A DNA stretch of 64,000 nucleotides from contig NW_024881282.1 of assembly GCF_018691265.1 (NCBI RefSeq), positions 49,669,122-49,733,121 of the forward strand. The letters run 5' to 3'. Below the pieces are notes generated by a model. It had not been told where the DNA came from. It did not search any database and was given only the letters and a program-made list of their open reading frames with translations. A program made the translations under genes and the position numbers. Positions 23,051-35,200 of this stretch are shown piece by piece (position 1 is the stretch's first letter; each line of letters opens with the position of its first letter). This DNA is from Tyto alba. Lineage: Eukaryota; Chordata; Aves; Strigiformes; Tytonidae.

Positions 23051-24780
23051 ATTTTAGCTACATTTGTGGACCTGACACATTGGTAGGAAAATTCACGGCA
23101 GAAGGTTTGATGTCAACCTTGTTAAATTCATTAGTGGTATAAAGCGGGCTTATCTTTATGAGGGTTCTGTGTGACCAGCACTTTAGGCTACAAAATTCTG
23201 AAAATCAGTAATAAAACTTAACCTGCTACCCACAGTGCTGACATCAGAAGTCTCCTGACAAAAGTGGAAGTGCTGGCAGTTATATTTAATAGACCAGATA
23301 CCCTTTGTTTTTTGTTTACTCCTTAGTAGTTATTCTTTCCTTTTGCTTGCAACCCTCTTTGTACTGGAAAGAAGAAAGAGATTCAGGTATTTTGCCTATA
23401 AAAGAGAATGGAGGTGGGAAGAACCATACAAATTGTCTTCTGTCAGATGTAAGGGCAGAAGGAAGCGGGTGGCAGGAGTCCCACTCATTTCAATGGGGCT
23501 GGAGTGCAGCCAGCCCAAAAAGAGCTCACACCGCTCCAGCTCACCAGCAAGATCTGCCTAAACACGGCTTGGATGCTGCTGAAAAGCTGGAGAGTCATGA
23601 AAGGGCCTCCCAGCTGCGGCACACCACTTGGTCCTGTTTACTTCTTTGTTTTCTCAGGGTGTTTTCCAGGACAGGTTTAGCTGTTTCACTGGTTTGAATA
23701 TTGGTTTTGTTTCCTTGTTTGCCATATTTTTTGAGAGTTTGCTTTTGGAAAAAGAGGAATTGCTTTTTGAAAATGCAAGAAGGGCCACAAATGAAGAGAG
23801 TGTTTGGGAGATGAGAAATCACCTGTTTGTGAAGATCCTTTTCCTTTCTTTTTAAGGCTGAAGTTTCGCCCCATCCTTTGGCATCCACAGGACAGCCTCC
23901 AGCACTGTTTCCTTCCACGACGTTCTGTAAAATTTTCTGGGTGGTGAATGATTTTAGAGAAAGAGGACTGGTTTGGAAAACAGTTGAAATTTTTAAACTT
24001 CAGAAGATACCAGATTTTATCAAATGTATGAAAATATCAATAACATCATTGTTGCTTTGCCATCAGAATGAAAGCAAGGTACAGCTGTTGTTGATCTCTT
24101 CCAGAACATTAGAAATCTTAAAAGTTAAAGTTAATCTTACCTTGACTTCAGTATTTTATTTGAATTATCCTTGTAGTATCATCAGGTTCTAGCCTTATTT
24201 ACTACCAGCTGAATCAATTACCTTTCCTGATAAAACAATTTTCCAATGTTTCAGGTTTTAAAATATGTTATTTCACCAAAGCAACAGTCCCTGATTTCAT
24301 AGCAAGAACCTTTTTTAAATTACTACACACCCCACTTGCCTTCTCTATAAAGAAATGTAATTTAGTGAAAGTAAGTTTGTTAAATTGGAGCAGTAGGTGC
24401 ATCAGAAACTGGTAGGATTCTTTAAATGCTGTGTTATGAATCACTGCAAGTATATGCATACCGGAGAATTGTCTTTAAATCAGAGATAATATAAGCATAC
24501 AACACAGTAATGTTTACTCTATAAGAAAAATTATAAACTGTTCCTCCTTAAAATCTTCATCATCCAATGGAAAAAAAAAATCCAAACAAGCAAACAAAAA
24601 GAAACAAAAACAAAAAAAAACCCTCTATCCTTATTCGAAGTATTTTAAGCAGAATAGGCAAACCTTTGTTTATTTTTAGAAAGATTCTTCACACCTGACA
24701 ACTCTTCCTTCTCTTCTGAATTGGAAGGTAGAGAAAATTGATAAGAGTAGCAAGTAACACTAAAGAAGTATGAGGCAATG

Positions 24781-24968
24781 TGCATAGCCAAGCAGTGGAG
24801 CAGGTTGCCCAGAGATGCTGTCCAGTCTTTGTTCATGGATGTTTTTCAAGACCTAACTGGATAAAGCCTGATGAACGTGGACTGACCTTTTAGCTGACCC
24901 TGCTTTGAGCAGATCAGACTAGAGACCTCCTCAGGTTCCTTCCATCTTGGATTATGCTGTAATCCTAT
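24781..24968 (+). mobile_element. CR1 LINE 3' fragment
   Basis: Contains the standard CR1 3' wording in order: GTGGAGCAGGTTGCCCAGAG, GACCCTGCTTTGAGCAGATC, GACCTCCTCAGGTTCCTTCC and a degenerate end TATGCTGTAATCCTATTA. It is severely 5'-truncated, as most bird CR1 copies are. No intact coding frame remains. Confidence 0.85.
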
Positions 24969-25068
24969 TATTATATTACCTATATTTTTCTGAGACAAAG
25001 CTCATTTTTCTAGGGCATTAATGGCTTTCTAAAGAAGATGATAGCCATCACTAAAAAGGTACTTCCCG

Positions 25069-25232
25069 GCAGTTCCCTGGTGTTCACCTCACACTCACAC
25101 ATGTTTAAAAATGAAGGTAAATTTTGTTTTGAAATGTATGTTGTAACTTGCAGTTTCCTAGTGTTCAGCTCACACTCTCATACATGTTTAAAATTGAAGA
25201 TAAACACTTGTTTTGAATTATATGTTATAATT
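25069..25232. repeat. Tandem duplication, two copies of about 81 bp
   Basis: The first copy starts at 25069 with GCAGTTCCCTGGTGTTCACC and the second at 25150 with GCAGTTTCCTAGTGTTCAGC. Both continue through CTCACACTC, ACATGTTTAAAA, TTGTTTTGAA and TATGTT.TAA. Identity is roughly 80-85% by eye, so the duplication is not very recent. The 85-codon frame starting at 25038 runs through both copies because the first period is divisible by three (81); I do not regard it as a gene. Confidence 0.8.
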
Positions 25233-26561
25233 GTACATAGAGGCTCAAATTATGCACAACTACAGCATCTAATAAAAGGGGATCCAGGCTGTTAGTGTCC
25301 AAATGTAGAAAGCATTAATGAGATTTCTGTGCTCACCCCCAAATCCTGTCTGAAGCAGGACACCTCACCAAAGTGAAACATAGGTAATGCTCGTGTCCTT
25401 TGATCCCCTGCCCCTTGTTGAGCAGGTCTTTTGCACAAGCAAGAGATTTCTCTGTTTTTCTACACATCCAGGGAATTCCTTTTTACTTCTCCCTGGCTGA
25501 GATTGCTCTGGAAACATGAGTAAAAGTGACACCACATACAGCTGATAGAAAAGAAGTGCCATGTCATTTTCCAGTCCTGGCTACTTTCTCAGGGTTTATA
25601 CAAGCAGCCAAAGATTAGACAAATAATTGTTCAGGTCAGCACCCAACCTGGGAATTGGAAAACATTAAGACAGAGAAAATCTTTGATTTTGTTTGCAAAT
25701 TGGAAAACATCTTCTGCATTTGTCTGAGGTAGCACCTCTGCAGTTGGCAATGAAACGATGCCAGTTTACACCATCTGAAGTGCTGGCTTTGACAGTGCTT
25801 TGTCAGCCACTTCATCTCTCGATGTCAAACCTTGCATCAGAAACAGCAGCACTGAGAAAACAGCTGATGACTCTATTTCTTCTGCCAACCACAGGATGCA
25901 ATGTCAGATGCAACACCTGTTTAATCTCAGGTCTGGAAAGATTTCTGCTTTCTGTTTTTTTGAAATACTAGGTTTTACCATGACATCATGTTTCCCCTAT
26001 GTGTCATAATCTGCATTGTGATTTTAACTGGGAAGTTTATGGGAGAAACAAAGATGTGGCTCAAGTCCAAGTAACGACATGTATTTCCTGAATCTCTCAG
26101 TATCTGGATCAGAGATCTGAGTTCACTAAGATCAGGAATATTTGTTATATTAAAATAAATTTCTTTTATGCTGGATTTTCTTCACCAGGAGACAGGTGTT
26201 ACTTAGGTATCTATCTGATTTGAGCACCTACTGTCAAAATTTTAATCTCAAAAAGTGCATACTGCTGCTGCCTAGAGGCTCCTAAAGGTCTGCAGGAGCT
26301 TATATTTCTGACATAAAACTTCCCCAGGGACCAAATTTCTGCTTCAGGAGGGTTGACTATAGAGAGAAGACAGCTATTAGCTATCTCCAGTTTGACTGGG
26401 CTCAATTTCACTGGGCAGCTTGAGATCCTGGGGAGCTATTTCATGTCAGAAATTCTTGTTTAAGTATTTCCAAAAATGAATATCTTCAGAACTTGCACAC
26501 ACAAGAGTTAAAGAAGATGAAATGGAAGAAGTAATTCCAGTTTGATTTGTGTTGAACCCTA
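25233..26561. other. Unique sequence, no gene seen
   Basis: Short frames only (92 codons or fewer), no recognised motif or repeat. Confidence 0.6.
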
Positions 26562-26832
26562 TGTGCTGGTTTTGGTTGAAACAGAGTTAATTTTCTTCAT
26601 AGTAGCTAGTATGGGGCTACATTTTGGATTTGTGACCAAAACAATGTTGATAACACAGAGATGTTTTCATTACTGCTGAGCAGTGCCTGCAGAGAGTCAA
26701 GACCTTTTCTGCTCCTCACCCCACCAGCGAGCAGGTTGGGGGTGCACAAGGAGTTGGGAGGGGGCACAGTTAGGACAGCTGACCCCAGCCAACCAAAGGG
26801 ATGTCCCAGAGAATATGATGTCATGCACAGCA

Positions 26833-26838
26833 TATAAA
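26833..26838 (+). promoter_or_regulatory. LTR TATA box
   Basis: TATAAA in the plus-strand solo LTR, about 270 bases from its 5' edge. Confidence 0.6.
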
Positions 26839-27018
26839 GGTGAGGGAAGAAGAAGGAAGTGGGGGATGTTTGGAGTGATGGTATTTGTCTTCCAAAGTGA
26901 CCACTACACGTGATGGAGCCCGGCTGTCCTAGAGATGGTTGAGCATCTGCCTGCCCATGAGAAGTGGTGAATGAATTCCTTGTTCTGTTTTGTTTGCGTG
27001 TGCAGCTTTTCTTTCCCT

Positions 27019-27024
27019 ATTAAA
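27019..27024 (+). promoter_or_regulatory. LTR poly(A) signal (ATTAAA)
   Basis: ATTAAA followed by CTGTCTTTATCTCAG, the same wording as the antisense sister LTR. Confidence 0.55.
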
Positions 27025-28517
27025 CTGTCTTTATCTCAGCTCACAAGTTTTCTCACTTTTACCTTGCCAGTTCTCTCCTCCATCCCACCATCAGGCAGTG
27101 AGCGAGTGGCTGAGTGGTGCTTAGTTACTGGCTGGGGTTAAACAACAACACCCTGAGTACTTTCTGAGCAGCTCACTCCTTTTTCTCAGTAGTACTGACT
27201 TGCCAGAAAGGAAAGTGCAGCAGGAAGAGGCATTCTTGAGCTTATATCCATAACACCTGTACAGCCCACAGTCTACAAACCTACATGAAGGAAACATCAA
27301 CATTTGGGCATATTTACTATTAGTGGGACAAAATCCTAGCCCTAGACAAGCTGCTTGTCACCCCAAGGTGTTTTTTCCATCACACCAGCTAACCTGAGCA
27401 AAATAAGCCATCTGGGCATTCTGTTCACTGCTGTGTACATCTCCAGCCAGCACCTAGTTTATAATTGTACATAGTAATCTGTCCACTGAAAAGGGACATA
27501 TGCTCTTAACTCAGGGATTCATTCATTTTGCATAGCAAACACACCCTGAAAACATGGTACATTCACAAGCCCAACTCTCCACTAGAATTTCAGATCAGCA
27601 TAGCTGATTTGTACAAAAACACTATTCCTCTTTTTGTTGCTAGTCCTCAGCTGTCAACAAACAGAAAAATTAATCTAAAATTGTAATGTTAGCACTCAGT
27701 TCACTACCAAGAGAGCCATTCAATTTGAACATTTCCAATTTCATTTCTAATAAAGATATTTGATTTGCTTTATTTTAGACTGCTTTTACTCATTTCATTT
27801 GTGTGCCAGCAGAAATCACAAGTAGCTTTGAAAGAAACAGTGATATAAGGAAGCATAAATGGGGTTTGCACAGAGAGTGCTTACATCATTTTTCTACACA
27901 ATAATGTGTAGCATTTGGGAAGTGCTCATTTTGTATTAATCTCACAGCAACAAGATAACAGGATGCATCTACCTTAGCACTTTAGTTCTGAAAAGGAAGA
28001 GACTTGTAAAGCAAAACTCCTGAGTATCTCCCCTTATTCTGTCAAGTTCATATGGCTGAACAGTCTCAGAGCATGCAACTGGACTGCTGCTGAACTGGAA
28101 GATACACTACAGAAGGTACCTGACAACTAATGGCCTTCCACACCATGGGACCGGACTATGGTTAGTCCAAAGTGTTACCTCACTCCTTCCTTCCTCAAAA
28201 CATGCATAATCTAGACGTCATGTCCTCAGCATCAAACTGCTTTGCTGTAAAGCTCTAGTCTATGGGTCTATATTACTTACTAAGGGAGATACAACCTCAG
28301 CCAATTTGCCTTTAGCATCTGGCAAATGGGAAGATGAGCAAACAGAACAGCAAAAAAGTCACCAAAATGCTGTAAAATAGATTGAAAAAGAGAGAAAATG
28401 TCATCTCCAGTGTGCTGTTTAGTATGAGATGGTTTTTTTCCCTCTGTACCAGCAGTAGTTTTGCAATTAAGGCATATGCCTTTCTCAGACATTTATTTGG
28501 GGTATTTATAAAAAAAC

Positions 28518-28563
28518 ATTATTATTGTTGTTGTTGTTAATAATTATTGTTGGGTTGTTGTTA
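28518..28563 (+). repeat. (ATT/GTT)n low-complexity tract
   Basis: ATTATTATTGTTGTTGTTGT continuing as TAATAATTATTGTTG and GGTTGTTGTTAA. Confidence 0.85.
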
Positions 28564-29876
28564 AACTCTTTGAACTGTCTGCCAAGCCTGCCTATTGGAG
28601 GAAAAAAAATAAAAGCATCCTGAAAGCGCAGTTTCTTTGAACTGATCTCTGGAGCTTTGATTTGGTAGAGAACATATCCTGCCATCTGAACTTACTGAAA
28701 AATGAGTTCTCATTCTGTGCAAAACGTGCTCCTGATGCATGCAGATACTTACTTTACTGTATTAGTGACCCAGAACAACAGAGGACAAAGAAATTAGATG
28801 ATCTCATCATGTTTAATAGTACTAAGTTTTATTGGACATGAAAACTTAAGCCTCTGAGGGTTTGTGAAATTTTATGGCATTTTTAATATATGTGGAAAAA
28901 AATACATACAGTTTATGCTTTAGTATTGCCAGAAGTGTGTGGCACATATGCACAAAATGTTGGTGTTGGTGCTTTCCTGAAATAGTGAGTGTGGGTAAAT
29001 AGGGCTACGGTACATGAAATTTTTCTTGGCATCATGGCCAACCTGCATAGAATGGGCTGTATCCATGCCTGCAAGTTCACTTAGATTTAGATAAAGGTGA
29101 TAATGTACAACAGCCTGTTAGAAATAGCTCCAGGACCTCTCAGAAAGTGTTTGGGAATGAGTGAGCCAGCATGGGACAAAAGCAGGCTGGGACAGAGCAT
29201 ACATAGTCACACAGCAATGCCTGGGAACTGTCCCAAACATTGTTTAACCCACTAGTATTGTCACCATCTAAGAGCCTGGCTGCCTCTTCGATTAAGTGAA
29301 ATAAGGTCTATTATCTTCCAGATTTTACGACACATAAAACTCTAATGGAAAGATGTGTAAAGGCATAAACAGATATAAAGGTGCAGAAGAATTTACTGAA
29401 GTGTTCAAATCCCATACTCAAAAGATGCTAAAGAAAGCCCCCACAGAGGTAATTACAAGCTTAATTTAAACCTGAAAAGAGCTGGAGGTCTAAATGTCTA
29501 GACCTTATCTCCTGAGCCAGTTGTCAACATACTTTTGAAGAGGCAGACACTACCTGTCTGTATGTGAGTAGGACCCAATACATATCTAAAAACTTGACCC
29601 TAAATGACATACATACTCGAGGGCGTAATGAGACAGCTTGATGAGAGGGTTTGGTAACACTAAATCTTGAAATATATTTCATCCCACAGATAGAAACAGT
29701 CATGATTTCTTAAATGTCTGCTCCATTCATTGAGCAGGTGGAGTTGGTTGAGTTTTGATGAGAAAGCAAATCTCTAGGCAACGCACGATATTGCATTCTG
29801 GGAGGTGTTTTGTAATTTATGCCAGCGACTTCTTAATCTCTAGATTTCTGACCTCTTTTTACACTGTAGGAATCCA

Positions 29877-29881
<5 letters not shown>

Positions 29882-29910
<29 letters not shown>
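29882..29910 (+). repeat. Poly(A) run, 29 A
   Basis: The longest homopolymer in the window, uninterrupted. Upstream sequence is not recognised as a SINE or processed gene. Confidence 0.95.
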
Positions 29911-29912
<2 letters not shown>

Positions 29913-30400
29913 CAAACATATATATAGAAAATAAATTCATAACTAAATAGAAGTGTACATTTGGCACTACTCACCCACTTTATTTATGCAGCAAGAAATG
30001 AATTTTTTAAGCTTGGTTTTACTTACTGTGAGGTGAATTTTTTAAAACACATGACAAACATGGTAAATTTTTCAGTGAAGGACCTTTAACAGATTAGCTT
30101 GTTAGCTCTTATACCAGGGGTCTTGGTCCTGTGAAAGTGTTTCATGCTAGTGGGCTACTGTAAGGAAGACCCAATACTGGTGCAATTGTTTGCTTAGTGA
30201 TTTCCCTACTCTACTTGCAGGTGGCCTCACAAGCTATAACAAAATGTGATCTAGAGTGTTGATGGAGAGTTTCTACTCTCTAGGGTTTCCCAGCTTTCTG
30301 AGCTTGTAAGTGAGGCCATAGGGCACATCCAGCCCAAGTCAGAGCACGATGCTGAGTTCTCCTGCCTGCCGTGGGGAGCACTGGGGCACCTACAGGGAGA

Positions 30401-30469
30401 CTGTGCGTGAACCCATGATCAGATGTAGCCAGCTACTGTGCGTGAACTCTGTCAGATGTGGCCAGCTGG
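30401..30469. repeat. Tandem duplication, period 35 bp
   Basis: CTGTGCGTGAACCCATGATC at 30401 and CTGTGCGTGAACTCTGTCAG at 30436. Each is followed by an AGATGT(A/G)GCCAGCT segment, so two copies lie head to tail with a few indels. They sit in a GC-richer 300-bp patch (30.32-30.62 kb) that carries open frames on both strands but no recognised domain. Confidence 0.75.
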
Positions 30470-30965
30470 CTGAGCCAGAGCAGCTGCATAAGGCTCGGAG
30501 CCACACAGGCCAGACACTGCTGCCACCGCCAGCTGGGATCTCCACAGCACACACTTCAGCACATGGCAAATCTTCCCATGCACACGTGCAAGTGAGAGGT
30601 GCAAAAAACAATGCTGAAGCTCTGCTCTAATTTACATCTAAAGACTTCAGGGTCTGGGACCCGGCCACTATAAATTATATAGATGCCCTAGATCATTAGC
30701 AGCCTGAGGAATTAACTGGAAAAGGATGTGCTCTTGTTCCTGAGGAAATGTAATTATTGGACCCTTGGAGAAGGAACAGTAAGACTGAAATGAAACCACC
30801 TCTCCACAGGTTTGGAGCATGGTGAAGTTTGTGGGAAAGTGAGGCCTTAAAGTAAGAAACATAGCCCAGATCCCCCCTCAGCTTTAACTGCAATGGAGGA
30901 ATGCTGATTTATGTTAATTTATTTCTGAGTCTAAAATGTAACATTTTCAAGATTGGCTGCAAGGT

Positions 30966-31088
30966 CATTAGGGACATGGTTTAGTGGTGGACTTGGCGAT
31001 GTTAGGTTTACAGTTGGACTTGGTGATCTTAAATGTCTTTTCCAATCTAAATGATTCTATGATTCTATAATTCTAATTCTGTGATTTT
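30966..31088 (+). mobile_element. CR1 LINE 3' end fragment
   Basis: CATTAGGGACATGGTTTAGT, then GTGGACTTGGCGATGTTAGG, then TCTTTTCCAATCTAAATGAT and the CR1-type terminus ATTCTATGATTCTATAATTC. This is about 120 bp of the extreme 3' end, closely related to the CR1 at 1-1507. Confidence 0.93.
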
Positions 31089-31295
31089 TCACAAAACTGA
31101 TCGTTGCATGAAGAATAGGCCAAGCCATGTGCACATAGGCTAATCAAACCCAATCTAGCATATATATAGGGAATTTAACAGAGGACTTCACTCTACAAAT
31201 CTGTTTTGAAGCTGAGAGCTGTCCTGAATATTTTTGGAAGAAACAATCTCTGAGCCTGTGTCAGATTCCACACAAAAAATAAAAAATGCCTCAGC

Positions 31296-31310
31296 AAAAA
31301 AAAAAAAAAA
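31296..31310 (+). repeat. Poly(A) run, 15 A
   Basis: Uninterrupted A15. A 143-codon minus-strand frame lies beside it (31769 to 31338); its translation is Ala/Leu/Ser-rich without recognised domain and is not called a gene. Confidence 0.85.
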
Positions 31311-32131
31311 TGCTGCAGTGCTTGATCAGTCTGCTCTTCAGTCATTGACAGGGACAAAAAGCATCAGGAAGTGAAGAGACAGACTTAGCTGATGCAGTCT
31401 CTTCTGAAAAGCTGCTGCTGCAGCTGTTTCAGATGCCAGGGCTGTGGCTACGGCTGCTGGTGACAGTGAAGGTGACTGAGGAGGGGCTAAAAATATGAAT
31501 GCCCAGGGGAACACGCTAAGCACTTGCTCTGCCTGTCGCTCCAGGGAAGCTAACATCAGTACTAATTGATCCAAACGCTCGTGCCGAAAGTGAATGAGAG
31601 CGATTGCTGGGCAGGGTAAGGCAAAGCAACCGGTCAGAGCCTGCCAAAAGCAGCTGAAGCTTTGTTTAGGGGGTAAAACATAAGCTTTTGTCGGGGCAAG
31701 GATCATTATGGAAGTGGAAAGAGGGGCTGAGGAAAGAGGGAGAAAGAGTGGAGGGACAGCTGTGCACATAGTTCCTCACCAACTAAACCAAAGAAACAGC
31801 CTGCAGGGACAAAGATTTTCCATCTAGGCTGTATGTGCAGGGGAGATCCATATAACCATTTCTCTCTCTTAGGAAAGTGGGAGTTTCACTGTTTTATGGG
31901 TGAAGGAAAAGTCACAGTGTTCCCCCAGGGTCACTTCATGGGTGGAGGTACACATGCAGGCAGACAATATGAAAAAGGATGAGATCAGAAGAAGCATTTC
32001 CAGATGAGAGGTGCTGGATGTTAGCTGCCTTATTGAGGAGCCACTACAATACAGTAATCTATTGTGCATTTGCCCTCCTGCTCTCATAGAAAACAAGCCT
32101 GGGTCTTCTTTCCCAAAACGGGATCAATTCC

Positions 32132-32290
32132 CAAGAGATGTTTAAGTCCTTTTTAAAAAACTCCACAGATGGAGATTTCATTTACCTGTACATTCCAGTT
32201 TTTCACTACTCTTGGAGCAGATCAGACCTTTTCTAATATCTAATCTGAACATCCTAACTACAGTTAAAACCAGTATCCAACCACCCATGA
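32132..32290 (-). mobile_element. Old CR1 LINE fragment, antisense
   Basis: In antisense CR1 order: TTTTTAAAAAACTCCACAGA, TGGAGATTTCATTTACCTGT, CATTCCAGTTTTTCACTACT and TTTTCTAATATCTAATCTGA. These match the familiar bird CR1 stretches 'cctccagggatggagattccacaacct' and 'ttcctaatatctaatctaaacctcc'. More diverged than the other CR1 copies, with neither end preserved. Confidence 0.75.
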
Positions 32291-35200
32291 AGATCAAATA
32301 GAGTTTTGAACAGTTTTAAATTAAATGGACTATTCTGTTCTTCAGAGGATAAGTCTTTTTCACATTTGGAATAAGCTTCCCTTCTGACATGTCTTGCCAG
32401 GCTGATGACAGTGAAAGTCCAGTTAGAACATCTTTTACATAGTCATACTTGAGAAAAGTAGAAAGAGAAAGCACAAGGAGTGTATCATCAGGAAGAATGC
32501 ATATGGTTTCTAAACAGGCAATCACCTTATGCTCTTTTTTCCTGAACTTGTTGGAGGCTCATACTCTAGGTATTAGACAAGCAGGGCCACTACCAAATCT
32601 AACAGAAGGACCATGTATAGAACTGAGAAGACTTGCAGTAAGGCAAAAATGCTGTAAGACTTGTGTTTACCACAAGTCAATCAGCAGCGACACAGATCTC
32701 CAGCTTCACTAAGTGATTGGTGTTCAGACTGCTGTGAGTACAGAGGTGGCAGAACTGCAGCCACCAAAACAGCCCCCGTGGAGACAGAGACCCTCAAGTA
32801 TCAGAAATGCCCACCCAAATTTGCATGTAGCTCTAAGCGCTGCCTCAATAGAGAGTTAGGACTTGCTCAGACAAACCTGTTGCAGTGTAAGCACTCACTT
32901 TGCAGCAGTGAATGTAAAAGAACCTGACTTTCTAATGAAGCAGTGAATAAACAACAGAGTGCTGATTTAATCAAAATTCAAGTTGGCTGGCCCACAGGCT
33001 TGGGAAATTCAACAAAAGCAGCCAATACTTTGCAGGAACTTCCAAGACAGAGAAAGGGGGTTTTAGAGTTGATGAACTAAAACCTGGTTTAGAACTAGGT
33101 TATGTTTCCATCACAGAAAACCCTTTTCGGTAAGGACAGAGAGAAAAATACTCAGAGAAACAATATTCCAGAAAGTTATACAAAAGTGAGATACAGCTGC
33201 CTAGGTAATACGTGGAAGATGAATTAGCATCTAATAAATTCCATTGATAAATTCTTCAGGCATATCATTAAAGATAAGACAGAGTTCTTTGCATATCATT
33301 AATGGTGGACAAAATTTCAAATCAGGGGCTGGCTTCATCAAAGGCATAGAAGGTAGATAGATTCCCATATAATGAATGCATTTCTATTCATTAAATTCTG
33401 CAAGTAGAGAAATAATGAGTAGTGGAAATGCTCATTATCAGATACTGATATTTATAGAAAACTACCACATTGTGAGAAAAAAAGTAGCTCAAATCAATAT
33501 TTATAAAGGACTGTTTTCCTATAAATGGAGAACTTTGTTTTTTTATCATGAGTTCTTTGTTTAATTATCCACTTCTGCATTTTAATCAACACAAATGCAC
33601 TATGTTTGTTAACAACCAAGTAACAAAAGTGTTCTACTCATTATTCCTCTGAGGAATTCACTCCCTTGTTGGATAACTGCAGTTCCCAGAACAGCCCATA
33701 TACATTCTGTCCTGTATTTACTCTTTGCTTTGGTGTTCATAAAAATGCTTTTTAGTTCATCCAAAAAAAAAAAAAAAAAAAAAAGAAAAAAAAAGGTGGC
33801 TATGACATTAATAAATGAAGCCTAGAGCAAAGTATATTCAGGCAGAAAAAAGGCTTTGACCAGATCAGGCTTGAATTTTTTACTACTCTTTTCCTGGAAA
33901 AAAATGTGATTGAAAGTGACCTTTAGGTAACTATTATCATCCAAAGTGAAAACAAGATTATTCAATTAATACTTTATATAATACAAAAATGTTGGGCCAT
34001 ATCATGGGATTTAAAAGCTTATATTCAGTACACACAGATTTAATATTCATGCGAGTAAATCCTGTGGGTGCAGAGTAAAACACAAACCATGGTATTTAAT
34101 GAGATTCCCTATCTGAAAAATGTGGTTATGGCTAAACCCCCTCTTCTTTACAGGAAATCTAATATTTGATTTAGGTTAATGATGCCTCTTCTCAAATTAA
34201 TCTTGTGTCTTTAATTATTCAGATCTTCAGCATTACTGAAACCATTCTAATTATTCCCATTGCTCAGCGGTATTAGCAAAAATTATGCTTAAATTTAAAA
34301 TCACTTTAATGGGGGCCATATTATTCTCACGCTCATTTGACTATTTAAGATTTCACATCTGACACAAAAAAGGTTGACTGCAGCCAACATCTCCTTTATT
34401 AAAATTATCATCTTTGCATTTTTACCAGTAACTTAATAAGAAGCAAAATAGACCACTCTTATTAGATTCTTCCCCCACCTTTCAACTAGTAAATCCCACC
34501 CCTCATATTATCTCCTCATTTATGCTTTTTAAAGTTTTATGATCCTAATATTCTTTTATGATCTGTTCAGTTTGTCAGCTGGCAAGGTTTTACGTACCTT
34601 TTCCGGTGAATTGCCATTGAGAAATTAAGATTGCTGTTTATTTCTGGTAAATAAATAAGATGTGAGACTGCAATATTCAATGCTATTTGTTTCCACTGTT
34701 ATTTCAAGATGTAAGAGTATACTGTGTAAATATACATTCTAAGTACAGTAGAAGGAGACTCAGAAAGAGAAGAGAGGCAAGTATTTTATAAAAGTTCCTA
34801 TTTTTTTATACTTAATGTATTCATTTTTATAATCTGGAAAGTGTTTGAATTTTAAGATGTGAAATCTCCTTTTGACATATTTCCTTTTATTTAATATTTT
34901 GTCTCATTTGGGGACCTACCGCTGTTTTCAAAAATCAGGTTCTGTTCTGATTTCCTTTGTATTTCGGAAGTTACTGCTAACAACTCCCAGAACAGAGTCA
35001 TCCAAAACTTGACTGTGATCAGAGTCAGACTGAAGACCTTCCTAAGCAAAATAAATCAGTCAGCATTATGGCACTGTTCTGTCACTCCAAGATAGACATC
35101 CATAACCCTAGGACATATTTGCTGGAATGAGGATGGACCTGACTGTTTTGTAGGTGAAATATTTATCAGTACAATAAAAAACTAAACAGTTTCTTTGTGA

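Larger units (their letters stand above)
18791..24780. other. Unique AT-rich sequence with simple repeats
   Basis: Holds T11 at 18998-19008, T18 at 22471-22488, a 17-bp tandem duplication at 22818-22851 and (TACA)4 at 23035-23050. A patch at 23.4-23.7 kb is GC-richer and carries open frames on both strands (130 codons plus, 107 minus) without recognisable domains. No gene was supported. Confidence 0.55.
26562..27150 (+). mobile_element. Solo LTR of an avian endogenous retrovirus (ERVL-like), sense
   Basis: A 589-bp LTR with TG...CA edges (TGTGCTGGTTTTGGTTGAAA ... GGGGTTAAACAACAACA). A 5-bp target duplication with one mismatch flanks it (CCCTA at 26557-26561, CCCTG at 27151-27155). TATA box TATAAA at 26833-26838 and ATTAAA poly(A) signal at 27019-27024 stand about 185 bases apart, bracketing R. 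A CRE-like GATGTCAT precedes the TATA box. It shares edge, TATA-region and poly(A)-region wording with the antisense LTR at 5912-6401, but is from a clearly different copy or subfamily. No viral genes flank it. Open frames inside (76 codons or fewer) are incidental. Confidence 0.87.
27156..30400. other. Unique AT-rich sequence with simple repeats
   Basis: Contains a TTG/TTA-rich tract at 28518-28563 and A29 at 29882-29910. No gene or recognised interspersed element. Confidence 0.6.

Noticed and set aside
23305..23918. Overlapping open frames on both strands (130 and 107 codons)
   Set aside because: No domain in either, and both depend on the local composition of a small GC-richer patch.
29882..29910. 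A29 as tail of a SINE or processed pseudogene
   Set aside because: No element body, poly(A) signal or target duplication could be recognised upstream.
31338..31769. 143-codon minus-strand open frame
   Set aside because: The translation is Ala/Leu/Ser-rich with no recognisable domain, sits in a locally GC-richer stretch beside an A15 run, and has no visible splice or start context.
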